Below are positions 27,145-34,550 of a stretch of DNA of 64,000 bases, one piece after another (the stretch's first letter is position 1; each line of letters begins with the position of its first letter). The notes beneath the pieces are model-generated. The model had not been told where the DNA came from, did no database searches, and saw only the letters and a program-made list of their open reading frames with translations. Origin of the DNA: Chitinophaga caseinilytica. GTDB lineage: Bacteria > Bacteroidota > Bacteroidia > Chitinophagales > Chitinophagaceae. Made by a program: the position numbers and the translations under genes. The stretch spans positions 3,889,001 through 3,953,000 of the forward strand of contig NZ_CP150096.1 in NCBI RefSeq assembly GCF_038396765.1. The letters are read 5' to 3'.

Positions 27145-28100
27145 CAGTCTTCGTTTTCAAGGATTTCCTCCACGAGATAGGAGTTGCGCTCCGGCGCGTT
27201 GCGCGCTACCAGTTCGGCGATGAACCCCGTGAGGAACAGTTGCGAACCGATGATCAGGAGCAGCATGGCGAGGAAAAACAGCGGCCTTTCCGTCATTTTG
27301 TACTGCATCCAGAATATCTTGGCCGTGGCCAGGTACCCCGCGATGATGAACCCGATGAGGAAAAACAACGTGCCCAGCGCACCGAAAAAGTGCATGGGCC
27401 GCTTCCCGAAACGCCCTACGAAAGTGATGGACGCGAGGTCGAGGAAGCCGTTGATGAAGCGCTCCAGCCCGAATTTGGTGGTGCCGTATTTGCGCTTGCG
27501 GTGCTCCACCACTTTTTCGCCGATGTTGCGGAACCCGCTCCACTTGGCGATCACGGGAATGTACCGGTGCATCTCCCCGTATACTTCGATGGTTTTTACC
27601 ACCTTTTTACGGTACGATTTCAAACCGCAGTTGAAATCATGCAGTTTGATGCCGCTCATTTTTACAGTGGCCCAGTTGAAGAGCTTCGAAGGGAGGTTTT
27701 TGGTCAGCGTGTTGTCGAAGCGCTTCTTCTTCCAGCCGCTCACCAGGTCGTACCCGTCGTCTACGATCATACTGTAGAGGCCGGGGATTTCGTCGGGCGA
27801 ATCTTGCAGATCGGCGTCCATCGTGATGACCACGCGGCCCTGGGCCTTGCGGAAACCTTCGTTGAGCGCGGCCGATTTGCCGTAGTTGCGCTGGAATTTG
27901 ATGCCTTTGACGTTCGGGTTTTCGTGGGAAAGCTGGCGGATCACGTCCCACGACTGGTCGGTGCTCCCGTCGTCTACCATCCATACTTCATAAGAGAAGC
28001 TGTTGGCTTGCATGACGCGGTCGATCCATGCCGCCAGTTCGGGCAGTGATTCTTCTTCGTTTTTTAAGGGAACGATTACGGATATGTCCAGGTGTTTCAT
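27144..28100 (-). CDS. Glycosyltransferase family 2, polyprenyl-phosphate sugar transferase type (GtrB/DPM1-like)
   Basis: 318 residues. The GT-A catalytic domain has VIVPLKNEEESLPEL, DDGSTDQSWDVI and the metal-binding DADLQDSPDEIP. The helix HRKRKYGTTKFGLERF precedes two C-terminal membrane segments at about 235-262 and 270-296. This is the layout of enzymes that load a sugar onto undecaprenyl phosphate for later use outside the cytoplasm. Its start overlaps the DUF4199 gene by 4 bases and its stop overlaps the GT4 gene by 1 base, so the block is tightly coupled. Confidence 0.9.
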   Translation of the reverse strand: MKHLDISVIVPLKNEEESLPELAAWIDRVMQANSFSYEVWMVDDGSTDQSWDVIRQLSHENPNVKGIKFQRNYGKSAALNEGFRKAQGRVVITMDADLQDSPDEIPGLYSMIVDDGYDLVSGWKKKRFDNTLTKNLPSKLFNWATVKMSGIKLHDFNCGLKSYRKKVVKTIEVYGEMHRYIPVIAKWSGFRNIGEKVVEHRKRKYGTTKFGLERFINGFLDLASITFVGRFGKRPMHFFGALGTLFFLIGFIIAGYLATAKIFWMQYKMTERPLFFLAMLLLIIGSQLFLTGFIAELVARNAPERNSYLVEEILENED

Positions 28101-28576
28101 TTCTTTTTGGCTAAGGCGGCTCCCAGCAAAGCGGCAACAGTACCGGGGAGCACGTACAACATGAGGATGCCAGACAGCACGGTTACGGGGAAGGCCTGTT
28201 TCAGCCGTTCGAACTCTTCCGCATGGGTTTCAGGCATATTGGCCTGCGGCCCCATGGCGATCATGTCCTGGATGAATTGTTCCTTGTAACCGGGCATCAT
28301 CATCGCGAAGAGCATGAACAGCGCAGCGAAAACGACGGTGGCGGCGGCAGTGGTGCGGAAACCCGTGCCGAAAACCTCACCGAAGCTGGCTTTGTGGTCC
28401 ATATCGCGGGAAAAGCGCAGGCAGGAAGCCACTACGGCCACCACCAGCACGCCCAGCGCGATGATGCGGAAAAAGATATTATTGGAGCTGGCGCCGGTAA
28501 AATGTTGCGTCAGCAGCAGTGCGAAGTTGATGCCTGCGGCCAGGAGGCCGAAGCGGAGATGCGTTTTGTTCTTCAT
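28097..28576 (-). CDS. DUF4199 domain-containing membrane protein
   Basis: 159 residues with four predicted membrane helices: about 9-25 (GLLAAGINFALLLTQHF), 33-52, 70-92 (TTAAATVVFAALFMLFAMMM) and 128-152. The helix pattern and the FSRDMDHKASFGEVFGTGF loop are those of DUF4199, found widely in Bacteroidota, often next to glycosyltransferase and dihydroorotase genes. Its function is unknown. It overlaps both neighbours by 4 bases (ATGA type). Confidence 0.82.
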   Translation of the reverse strand: MKNKTHLRFGLLAAGINFALLLTQHFTGASSNNIFFRIIALGVLVVAVVASCLRFSRDMDHKASFGEVFGTGFRTTAAATVVFAALFMLFAMMMPGYKEQFIQDMIAMGPQANMPETHAEEFERLKQAFPVTVLSGILMLYVLPGTVAALLGAALAKKK

Positions 28577-29838
28577 GACCGGAACCAGGATTTTTGTTGA
28601 CGAATGATGCCGGTTACACTGCCTTTCGCGGACTTGCCGAGGAAAGGCGTGTTGCGGCTTTTGGACTGGAAGCGGTCGTCGCTCAGCGTATATTCCGTTT
28701 CAGGCTCGAAAATGGTAAGGTTGGCAGGAGCGCCTTCGGCGATGGGGGACACCGGTTGACCGAATATGCGCCTCGGATTGTCTGACAGCAGTTTCACCAG
28801 CCGGTCCGTCGCCAGTTCTGGCAAAGCGGCGCGTAGCGCGGCGAATGCCGTTTCCAGGCCGATCATGCCCGGTTTGGCATATTCGAATTCCACCTGTTTG
28901 GCGTCCCAGTCCTGCGGCTGGTGGTGTGTAGCGATGCAATCCACCGTACCGTCTGCCACGGCGGCGCGCAGCGCGTCCACATCGTCTTGCGTGCGGAGCG
29001 GCGGATTCACTTTCAGGAAGCTGTCGTACGAAGCCATGTCCGCATCCGTGAACAGCAGGTGGTACGGTGTTACGGAGCAGGTAACCTGCAACCCGCGGGC
29101 TTTGGCCGCTGCGATGAGGCGGATGGATTCCCGGGTGGATACGGCGGTTACGTGGAGGCGGGAGCCGGTATATTCGAGGAGGTCGAGGTCGCGCTTGAGC
29201 ATGATCTCTTCGGCGATGGCCGGTTTGCCGGGCATGCCGAGGCGGGTGGAATGGATGCCTTCGTGCATGAGGCCGTGACCGGAGATGGTGGTGTCGTCAG
29301 GGATCTGGATCACGGTGCCGTCGAAAGCTTTTACGTACTGGAGCGCTTTGAGCATGAGGCCCGACGACTGCACAGGTTTGAGCCCATCGGAGAAGGCTAC
29401 GGCGCCGGCGTCGCGCATTTCGTACATTTCCGCGAGGGAAGCGCCTTCCAGTTTTTTGGTGATGGCGCCGACGGGCAGTACTTCCGCCACGCTGTTGCGG
29501 GTGGAACTGTGCACATAAGCGATCTGCGATTTGGTATCGATCGCCGGCTGTGTATTGGGAACGATCATGACGGCCGTAAACCCGCCCGCCGCGGCGGCGA
29601 GGGCGCCGGATTGCAGATCTTCCTTGTACTCCTGTCCGGGATCGCAGAAATGGGCGAAAACGTCCATCCATCCGCCGGAAACGTGCAGGCCGCTGCCGTT
29701 GATCACGGTTGCGTTCCCCGGTGCAATTTCGTCGGCGATGGAAGTGATCACGCCATTGTCGATCAGTATATCTTTTCGTTGCCCGTTAAAAGGCGATTGT
29801 TCAGAAACGATGGTCGCGCTTTTCAGTAAAATTTGCAT
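28573..29838 (-). CDS. Dihydroorotase-like amidohydrolase with degenerate metal site
   Basis: 421 residues with the full length and fold pattern of type I dihydroorotase (PyrC): DNGVITSIADEI, GGFTAVMIVPNTQPAID, SDGLKPVQSSGLML, KVNPPLRTQDDVDAL, DNPRRIFG. Most metal ligands are replaced, however. The DxHxH motif reads D59-V-F61-A-H63, the HCED segment reads IPDD (179-182), the HxxH pair reads H229-V-T-A232, and the TDHAPH catalytic loop reads THHQPQ (304-309). Asp151 and His63 remain. It may therefore be a non-catalytic homologue, like the PyrC' chains that support aspartate transcarbamoylase, instead of an active enzyme. It heads the glycosyltransferase operon. Confidence 0.82.
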   Translation of the reverse strand: MQILLKSATIVSEQSPFNGQRKDILIDNGVITSIADEIAPGNATVINGSGLHVSGGWMDVFAHFCDPGQEYKEDLQSGALAAAAGGFTAVMIVPNTQPAIDTKSQIAYVHSSTRNSVAEVLPVGAITKKLEGASLAEMYEMRDAGAVAFSDGLKPVQSSGLMLKALQYVKAFDGTVIQIPDDTTISGHGLMHEGIHSTRLGMPGKPAIAEEIMLKRDLDLLEYTGSRLHVTAVSTRESIRLIAAAKARGLQVTCSVTPYHLLFTDADMASYDSFLKVNPPLRTQDDVDALRAAVADGTVDCIATHHQPQDWDAKQVEFEYAKPGMIGLETAFAALRAALPELATDRLVKLLSDNPRRIFGQPVSPIAEGAPANLTIFEPETEYTLSDDRFQSKSRNTPFLGKSAKGSVTGIIRQQKSWFRS

Positions 29839-29857
29839 CTTTTGATTTTATCCCGTG

Positions 29858-29865
29858 CAAATGTA
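29858..29865 (-). promoter_or_regulatory. -7 box for the dihydroorotase-like operon
   Basis: On the minus strand TACATTTG is a full match to TAnnTTTG, 20 bases before the ATG at 29838. No clear -33 TTG is present at the expected distance, so this is a half-supported promoter. Confidence 0.4.
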
Positions 29866-29940
29866 CGCATAAATGTGACCGGATGTATAGCGTACGGGTA
29901 GCGGTTGTCAACAGTTTTTTGACAAAAAAACACAGAAAAA

Positions 29941-29971
29941 TTTGTGAAAATGAAAACATTCGTTACTTTTG
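29941..29971 (+). promoter_or_regulatory. Bacteroidota promoter of tRNA-Pro
   Basis: TTTG (29941-29944), exactly 19 bases, then TACTTTTG (29964-29971): a full match to the consensus. The tRNA begins 31 bases further on. The sequence around the -7 box is repeated in front of the second tRNA-Pro copy. Confidence 0.75.
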
Positions 29972-30002
29972 CATCCCGTCACAAACAAACGGACCGGAAG
30001 TT

Positions 30003-30076
30003 CGGGACGTAGCGCAGCCCGGTAGCGCACTTGCATGGGGTGCAAGGGGTCGCTAGTTCGAATCTAGTCGTCCCGA
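30003..30076 (+). tRNA. tRNA-Pro (anticodon GGG)
   Basis: A 74-base cloverleaf. Acceptor arm CGGGACG/CGTCCCG with discriminator A, D arm GCGC...GCGC, anticodon arm CTTGC-ATGGGGT-GCAAG (anticodon GGG in the loop), a 5-base variable loop, and T arm with loop TTCGAAT. The 3' CCA is not encoded. It closely resembles E. coli tRNA-Pro(GGG). Confidence 0.95.
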
Positions 30077-30083
30077 CGAACTT

Positions 30084-30116
30084 AAAAAAGCCATCTCTTT
30101 CAGAGGTGGTTTTTTA
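30084..30116 (+). terminator. Terminator after tRNA-Pro
   Basis: CCATCTCT (30091-30098) pairs with AGAGGTGG (30102-30109), one G-U, loop TTC, extended by A/T flanks and followed by a T-run. Confidence 0.85.
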
Positions 30117-30192
30117 TTTGGACGAAGTTGTGAGTTGTTAAACTGCATCCATTTGCAGATATGAATTGTTAAATCCTTCAAAAAATATATCT

Positions 30193-30843
30193 ATGAAATT
30201 TAAGAAACTTCCGTTCTGCGTTAGCCTGGCAGGGATGGCATTGTTCTTTTCTTGCGGTAAAGATGGCGCAGCCGGCACTAATGGGCAAGATGGTGCAATC
30301 AGCCTTATCGATATTCAACCACTCGAACCCGGCGATCAATGCCAAAATGGTGGCCTGGTAATTAAATCCGGGATCGATAAAAACGGGAACAAACAACTGG
30401 AAGCAGGAGAAATAGACCAGGTGAAAAATATCTGCAATGGAAATAACGGGGGGTACGATAAACAAATTATCATTCCCATCGATAAATTTGCAAATTCCCA
30501 AAACAACTTCGGCTATGGTGCCGGTAAGTTCATCCAATATGTCAATTTCGACATATCCAACTACAAAGGTGTTGATTCCGTAGTGCTTTTCGCAAAGGTT
30601 GCCGTAGGAAATCCCGGGAAAGGTATCTTTTCGTTATATAATTTTACAGACAAAGAAATCATCGGCGGTAGTGAAATTGAAAGCAATATTACCTATAGCT
30701 CAACTATGCCTTATTATCATTCCGGGAACTGTTTTCAGCACTTTCCCAAGAAAAGCATTGTGTTAGGCATATGCGTACAGCATGCAGACGGAGCTACATA
30801 TGCAGAAGCAGAAGGCAGCTTCTTAGTGTTGTACAGAAAATAG
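30193..30843 (+). CDS. Lipoprotein with collagen-like/DUF7151-type N-terminal segment
   Basis: 216 residues from ATG 30193 (a TTG at 30166 in the same frame is less likely). The lipoprotein signal ends in LFFSC (Cys about residue 21). A short Gly-rich run GKDGAAGTNGQDGA follows, then a segment with C-x-x-GG and IKSGIDKNGNKQLEAGEIDQVKNICNG, the DUF7151 pattern often repeated in bacterial surface proteins. The C-terminal half (FDISNYKGVDSVVLFAKVAVGN...) is beta-rich, like a small jelly-roll. The gene is visibly more AT-rich than its neighbours and sits directly behind a tRNA, so it may be acquired. Surface location is inferred. Confidence 0.7.
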   Translation: MKFKKLPFCVSLAGMALFFSCGKDGAAGTNGQDGAISLIDIQPLEPGDQCQNGGLVIKSGIDKNGNKQLEAGEIDQVKNICNGNNGGYDKQIIIPIDKFANSQNNFGYGAGKFIQYVNFDISNYKGVDSVVLFAKVAVGNPGKGIFSLYNFTDKEIIGGSEIESNITYSSTMPYYHSGNCFQHFPKKSIVLGICVQHADGATYAEAEGSFLVLYRK

Positions 30844-30863
30844 CCAGTATATTTTGTTTTACC

Positions 30864-30905
30864 AACTCAAAAAGTCACCAATCGTTATTGGCGACTTTTT
30901 GAGTT
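30864..30905 (+). terminator. Long hairpin terminator
   Basis: Two 19-base arms (30864-30882 and 30887-30905) beginning AACTCAAAAAGTC and ending GACTTTTTGAGTT pair with one A-C mismatch around CGTT. The T-run lies inside the second arm. It follows the lipoprotein stop by about 20 bases. Confidence 0.8.
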
Positions 30906-31053
30906 TATATCGTGAATACATTGCGATGAGATCATCTGCTCTTACGCATTGATTATCGCTGAATGGAAGTGCAGTGCCAGTTCAACCAGCTGGCAGCGCT
31001 GCATCAGCACTTCCAACGTTTTCCCATTACACCTGTTCCTGCCTGGTTTTTAC

Positions 31054-31085
31054 AAACGAAAAAGGCCCCCATCCAGGAGCCCTTT
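31054..31085 (-). terminator. Terminator of the GH95 gene (minus strand)
   Basis: Read on the minus strand, AAAGGGCTCC pairs with GGGGGCCTTT (one mismatch, one G-U), followed by TTTTTCG. It lies just past the stop codon at 31108. Confidence 0.7.
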
Positions 31086-31107
31086 CGCGTATCAATTTGT
31101 TTACCGG

Positions 31108-33534
31108 TTATTGAAAAAGTTGCGCAACCTGCACTTGCTGTCCGCGTTTTACGGATACGTCCACGATTTTGTTACCGTATTTTACTTTACACGGCGTGCC
31201 TGATCTCGACAATATTGCCGCTTTCGCCAGTTTTCCGTCTTTCCATTGCATCTCCACGACAAAATTCCCCCGGGCCACAAGCCCCTTCACATGCCCATCT
31301 TTCCACGCTGACGGTAAGGCCGGCAACAGCTCGATGAAATCTTCATGGCTCTGTATCAGCATCTCCGCTATGCCCGCGATCACCCCGAAATTGCCATCTA
31401 TCTGGAACGGTGGACAGGCATCGAACAGGTTATGGTAGGTGCCGCCGCCGTCGTTGTACCTGGTATCGGTTGCCGAAGTGGGGCGCAATTGGTTGTTCAG
31501 GATGGAAAGTGCGCGGTCGCCGTCCTGGAGGCGGGCCCACAGCGCGATCTTCCAGGCGTAGGTCCAGCCAACGCCCGCGTCTCCCCGGGCTTCCAGCGAT
31601 TTCCTGACCGCCTGCGCCAGTTCGGGCGTTTTATGCAAAGTGATCTCGTTGCCGGGATAAAATGCGAACAGATGGGAGAGGTGCCGGTGTAGCGGTTCCA
31701 CTTCTGCAAAAGCCTCCGCCCATTCCATCAAACGGCCGTCCGGACCGATCTGCGGCCTTGCCAGGTTGGCTTTCGCGTCGGCTACTTTCGCCAGGAATTC
31801 ATCGTCGGGCATCCCCAGTATTTTGGCGCTCTGCAGGGTGTGGTCGAAGAGATCGTAAATCACCTGCTGGTCGTGAGCCGGGCCCATACTGATCTGGGCA
31901 TTGGAGCCGTCGGGCGCTTTGAAGGTATTCTCCGGCGAAGGAGACGGGCCGGAAACGAGTTTCCCTGTTTTCGGGTGCTTCACCAGCCAGCCGAGGTAAA
32001 AACTGCTCGCGTCTTTCAGCAATGGATACGCCTTTGCGAGGAAGGCGCGGTCGCGGGTAAAGGCATAATGTTCCCACACGTGCTGCATGATCCAGGCGCC
32101 GCCGCCGATATGCATCCCCCAACTGGCCGATTCGCCGGGAGATGTGTATCCCCAGATATTGGTGATGGGATGCAATGCCCAACCATCGATGCCATACTGT
32201 ATTTTGCCGGTTTTCTTCCCTGGTCCGGACAGCATGGCGATCAGGTCCATTAACGGAACGTGGCTTTCCGATAAATTGGCGACTTCCGCCGGCCAGTAGT
32301 TCATCTGCACGTTGATGTCTGTATGATAATCTCCGTTCCATGGCGTCTGGATCTTGTTGGCCCAGATTCCCTGCAGGTTGGCAGGCAGCCCGCCCGCGCG
32401 CGAAGACGAAAGCAGGAGGTAGCGCCCGAACTGGAAGTACAGCGGGTATAACACCTGCTCATTTTTGGTGTCGAAGTTCTTCTTCAGGAGCTGATCGGTG
32501 GGGATATCGTTCGTTGACCCGTCCAACTGAAAATCCACCCGTTTCATCATCCCGCTGAAATCGGCGGTATGCGCCTGTTTCAGTTTAGCGTAAGGTGTTG
32601 CTACGGCAGCCCGGGTAATGGCTTCCAGCTCTGTCGCGAAACCGGGATTGTGGAAGTCGGGATAATGCTGCCTGTAGCTGGTTTTGGCGGTTACAACGAG
32701 CGTAACGGCGGTGGCGTTCCTGATCTGCAGCCGACCATCGGCCGCTTTTACCGTGCCGCCGGTAAGTACGGGCGATACGTAGGTTTTGTACCGCATGCCT
32801 TCGCCACCGCGCCCATCGTTCATCACGCCTTCCATCAAAAGGGCATTGCCCTTAGCGGTAGTGGTATATCGTTCCGGCCGGTCGATGGAAACATCGAAAT
32901 GGATGGCGCCGGGCTTGCTGGCCGTAAGCCGCACTACGAGCGCTTTTGCAGGGTGACTGGCGAAAACCTCCCGGGTGAAGGTAACGCCGTCCTGCGTGAA
33001 CCGGCTAAGGGCGATGCCGTTCATGAGGTCCAGTTCGCGGTAATAATTGGTATAGGGTTGGCGGGAAGGGAAATCGAGCCAGAGGTCGCCCAATGTCTGG
33101 AAGCAACCGAACGGCACATTGGCGCCGTTGCCATGGCCGGAACCCTTGCCTTTCGTGATTTGCGTCTTATTGGTCAGTTCCGTGGCTTCCCGGTATTTTC
33201 CCTGGAAAAGCAATTCCCTGATCTGCGGCAGGTACTTCGACGCTTCGGGGTTGTCGCCTTCGTCCATACTGCCGCTCCATAATGTCATTTCATTCAATTG
33301 AATGCGTTCCCGCTGTACATCGCCGAATACCATGGCGCCAATGTGCCCGTTCCCCACAGGCAGGGCTTTCAGCCATTCGGGATCGCTTACCCAGCCGTCG
33401 GGATTGTCTTTGACGGCCGCATTGGCCGGCGTTGTGTACCAGATCCTGCCTGCCTTGTTGTTTTGGGCGTAAGCCGCTGTGGCCAGCAGGAGGCAGACGA
33501 GTGGTGCGCACAGCCATCTTTTAAACAGATACAT
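31108..33534 (-). CDS. Glycoside hydrolase family 95 protein (alpha-L-fucosidase/galactosidase type)
   Basis: 808 residues from ATG 33534, which places a signal peptide (APLVCLLLATAAYAQ) at the start; 27 further upstream codons are open but lack signal character. The N-terminal domain has WLKALPVGNGHIGAMVFGDVQRERIQLNEMTLWSGS, typical of GH95. The (alpha/alpha)6 barrel carries DINVQMNYWPAEVANLSE (the catalytic-site Asn pair), SPSPENTF (acid Glu) and QIDGNFGVIAGIAEMLIQ (general-base Asp region). GH95 enzymes remove alpha-1,2-linked fucose, or in some members L-galactose, from glycans with inversion. It is exported. No SusC/SusD pair adjoins it; an AraC regulator is encoded 117 bases upstream on the same strand. 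Confidence 0.92.
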   Translation of the reverse strand: MYLFKRWLCAPLVCLLLATAAYAQNNKAGRIWYTTPANAAVKDNPDGWVSDPEWLKALPVGNGHIGAMVFGDVQRERIQLNEMTLWSGSMDEGDNPEASKYLPQIRELLFQGKYREATELTNKTQITKGKGSGHGNGANVPFGCFQTLGDLWLDFPSRQPYTNYYRELDLMNGIALSRFTQDGVTFTREVFASHPAKALVVRLTASKPGAIHFDVSIDRPERYTTTAKGNALLMEGVMNDGRGGEGMRYKTYVSPVLTGGTVKAADGRLQIRNATAVTLVVTAKTSYRQHYPDFHNPGFATELEAITRAAVATPYAKLKQAHTADFSGMMKRVDFQLDGSTNDIPTDQLLKKNFDTKNEQVLYPLYFQFGRYLLLSSSRAGGLPANLQGIWANKIQTPWNGDYHTDINVQMNYWPAEVANLSESHVPLMDLIAMLSGPGKKTGKIQYGIDGWALHPITNIWGYTSPGESASWGMHIGGGAWIMQHVWEHYAFTRDRAFLAKAYPLLKDASSFYLGWLVKHPKTGKLVSGPSPSPENTFKAPDGSNAQISMGPAHDQQVIYDLFDHTLQSAKILGMPDDEFLAKVADAKANLARPQIGPDGRLMEWAEAFAEVEPLHRHLSHLFAFYPGNEITLHKTPELAQAVRKSLEARGDAGVGWTYAWKIALWARLQDGDRALSILNNQLRPTSATDTRYNDGGGTYHNLFDACPPFQIDGNFGVIAGIAEMLIQSHEDFIELLPALPSAWKDGHVKGLVARGNFVVEMQWKDGKLAKAAILSRSGTPCKVKYGNKIVDVSVKRGQQVQVAQLFQ

Positions 33535-33651
33535 GTAATGCTGTTTTGATTTTGGATGATAAATGCATTGAGAATTCCGATAAAAGTAGTGGTATCCCGG
33601 AAAAAGGACTGCCATTCCATTGACCGGTTCCGGTGGGATATTAGCGGGCGA

Positions 33652-34437
33652 TCAGTTTTTCCTGAAATCTGTCGGCCGCGAAAGCGTAAAATCCTGGAAC
33701 GCATCGCTGAAAGAACTGATGGTATTGTACCCCACCGCATAGGCGATATCGCCGATGGGCTGCTGCGTTTTCAGGATCAGCTCGATGGCCTTCACCATGC
33801 GCACCGTTTTGAGGAATTGCAGGAAAGACATGTGCAACGTAGCCTGGAAGAGGCGCGACATCGACCGTTCGCTCATATTGAATTGCCCGCAGATTTGCTT
33901 CGCCGTCAGCGGTTCCGCCAGGTTCTTTTCCAGGTAGCGGATGATCTTTTGCATCTGTTCGTTGTCCGTTGTGGGAAGAATGATGGGCAGCGCCTTGTTG
34001 TTTAACTGCGGCAGGATGTTTTTCAGGGCAACGAGGAATTCGAAGTTGTCGTCTTTTGGCGTTACATGCCTGCCGTCCCACCGTTCCGAAAAATTGATCA
34101 TTTGGATGAGCAGCTCGCTGGCAGGGTAGATGCCGAGGCGGTTGTAGAAGGGATGGGCGTGATCGTCGTGCGCATAGAAGTAAAGGGAGCGCAGCACCGT
34201 GGCTGAATACCCGATGCGGAGGATGTGCTCCATGCCCCGGGGGATCCAGAAGTAATGCCGGGCCGGTACCACATAGGTTTTGAAATCGATCGTGATGTAG
34301 GCGATGCCGCCTTCCACATAGCTCAGTTGTCCTTTGGTATGCGAATGCAAAGGGATGAGCTTTTCGGATTTCTCGTGCATCACGAACACGCTTTCCTTTT
34401 TCTTGTCGATTTCCGGCAAGGATGCGATAAGTCCCAT
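33652..34437 (-). CDS. AraC family transcriptional regulator
   Basis: 261 residues. The N-terminal cupin-like effector domain (LIPLHSHTKGQLSYVEGGIAYITIDFKTYVVPARHYFWIPRGMEHIL) is followed by a linker and a C-terminal double helix-turn-helix domain from about residue 160 (AEPLTAKQICGQFNMSERSMSRLFQATLHMSFLQFLKTVRMVKAIELILKTQQPIGDIAYAVGYNTISSFSDAFQ). The cupin suggests a small-molecule effector. It lies upstream of the GH95 gene and divergent from the TolC efflux operon, so it could control either. A -7 box TAAGTTTG lies at 34445-34452 on its strand. Confidence 0.92.
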   Translation of the reverse strand: MGLIASLPEIDKKKESVFVMHEKSEKLIPLHSHTKGQLSYVEGGIAYITIDFKTYVVPARHYFWIPRGMEHILRIGYSATVLRSLYFYAHDDHAHPFYNRLGIYPASELLIQMINFSERWDGRHVTPKDDNFEFLVALKNILPQLNNKALPIILPTTDNEQMQKIIRYLEKNLAEPLTAKQICGQFNMSERSMSRLFQATLHMSFLQFLKTVRMVKAIELILKTQQPIGDIAYAVGYNTISSFSDAFQDFTLSRPTDFRKN

Positions 34438-34444
34438 ATCAGCG

Positions 34445-34452
34445 CAAACTTA
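34445..34452 (-). promoter_or_regulatory. -7 box of the AraC regulator gene
   Basis: TAAGTTTG on the minus strand fully matches TAnnTTTG, 8 bases before the ATG at 34437, so the leader would be almost absent. No clear -33 TTG. Confidence 0.4.
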
Positions 34453-34514
34453 TTTTCCAGCGAAACTAATCCATTTTGGCCGGAATGATGAAAAGATTGA
34501 CTTTTTTGGAGAAA

Positions 34515-34530
34515 CCCGGCATGTGCCGGG
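34515..34530. promoter_or_regulatory. GC-rich palindrome in the AraC/TolC divergent promoter region
   Basis: CCCGGCA (34515-34521) and TGCCGGG (34524-34530) are perfect inverted copies two bases apart. The palindrome ends 4 bases before the -7 box of the efflux operon, so a bound repressor would block transcription. Operator role is inferred. Confidence 0.5.
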
Positions 34531-34534
34531 ATGG

Positions 34535-34542
34535 TAATTTTG
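34535..34542 (+). promoter_or_regulatory. -7 box of the efflux operon
   Basis: TAATTTTG matches TAnnTTTG, 8 bases before the ATG at 34551. The usual -33 TTG is not at the standard distance; the palindrome occupies the spacer, which suggests a regulated promoter. Confidence 0.5.
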
Positions 34543-34550
34543 CACCCACG

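Noticed and set aside
30949..31337. Small plus-strand frames between the AT-rich lipoprotein and the GH95 gene
   Set aside because: They cross the GH95 terminator and run antisense into GH95; no start signal or domain.
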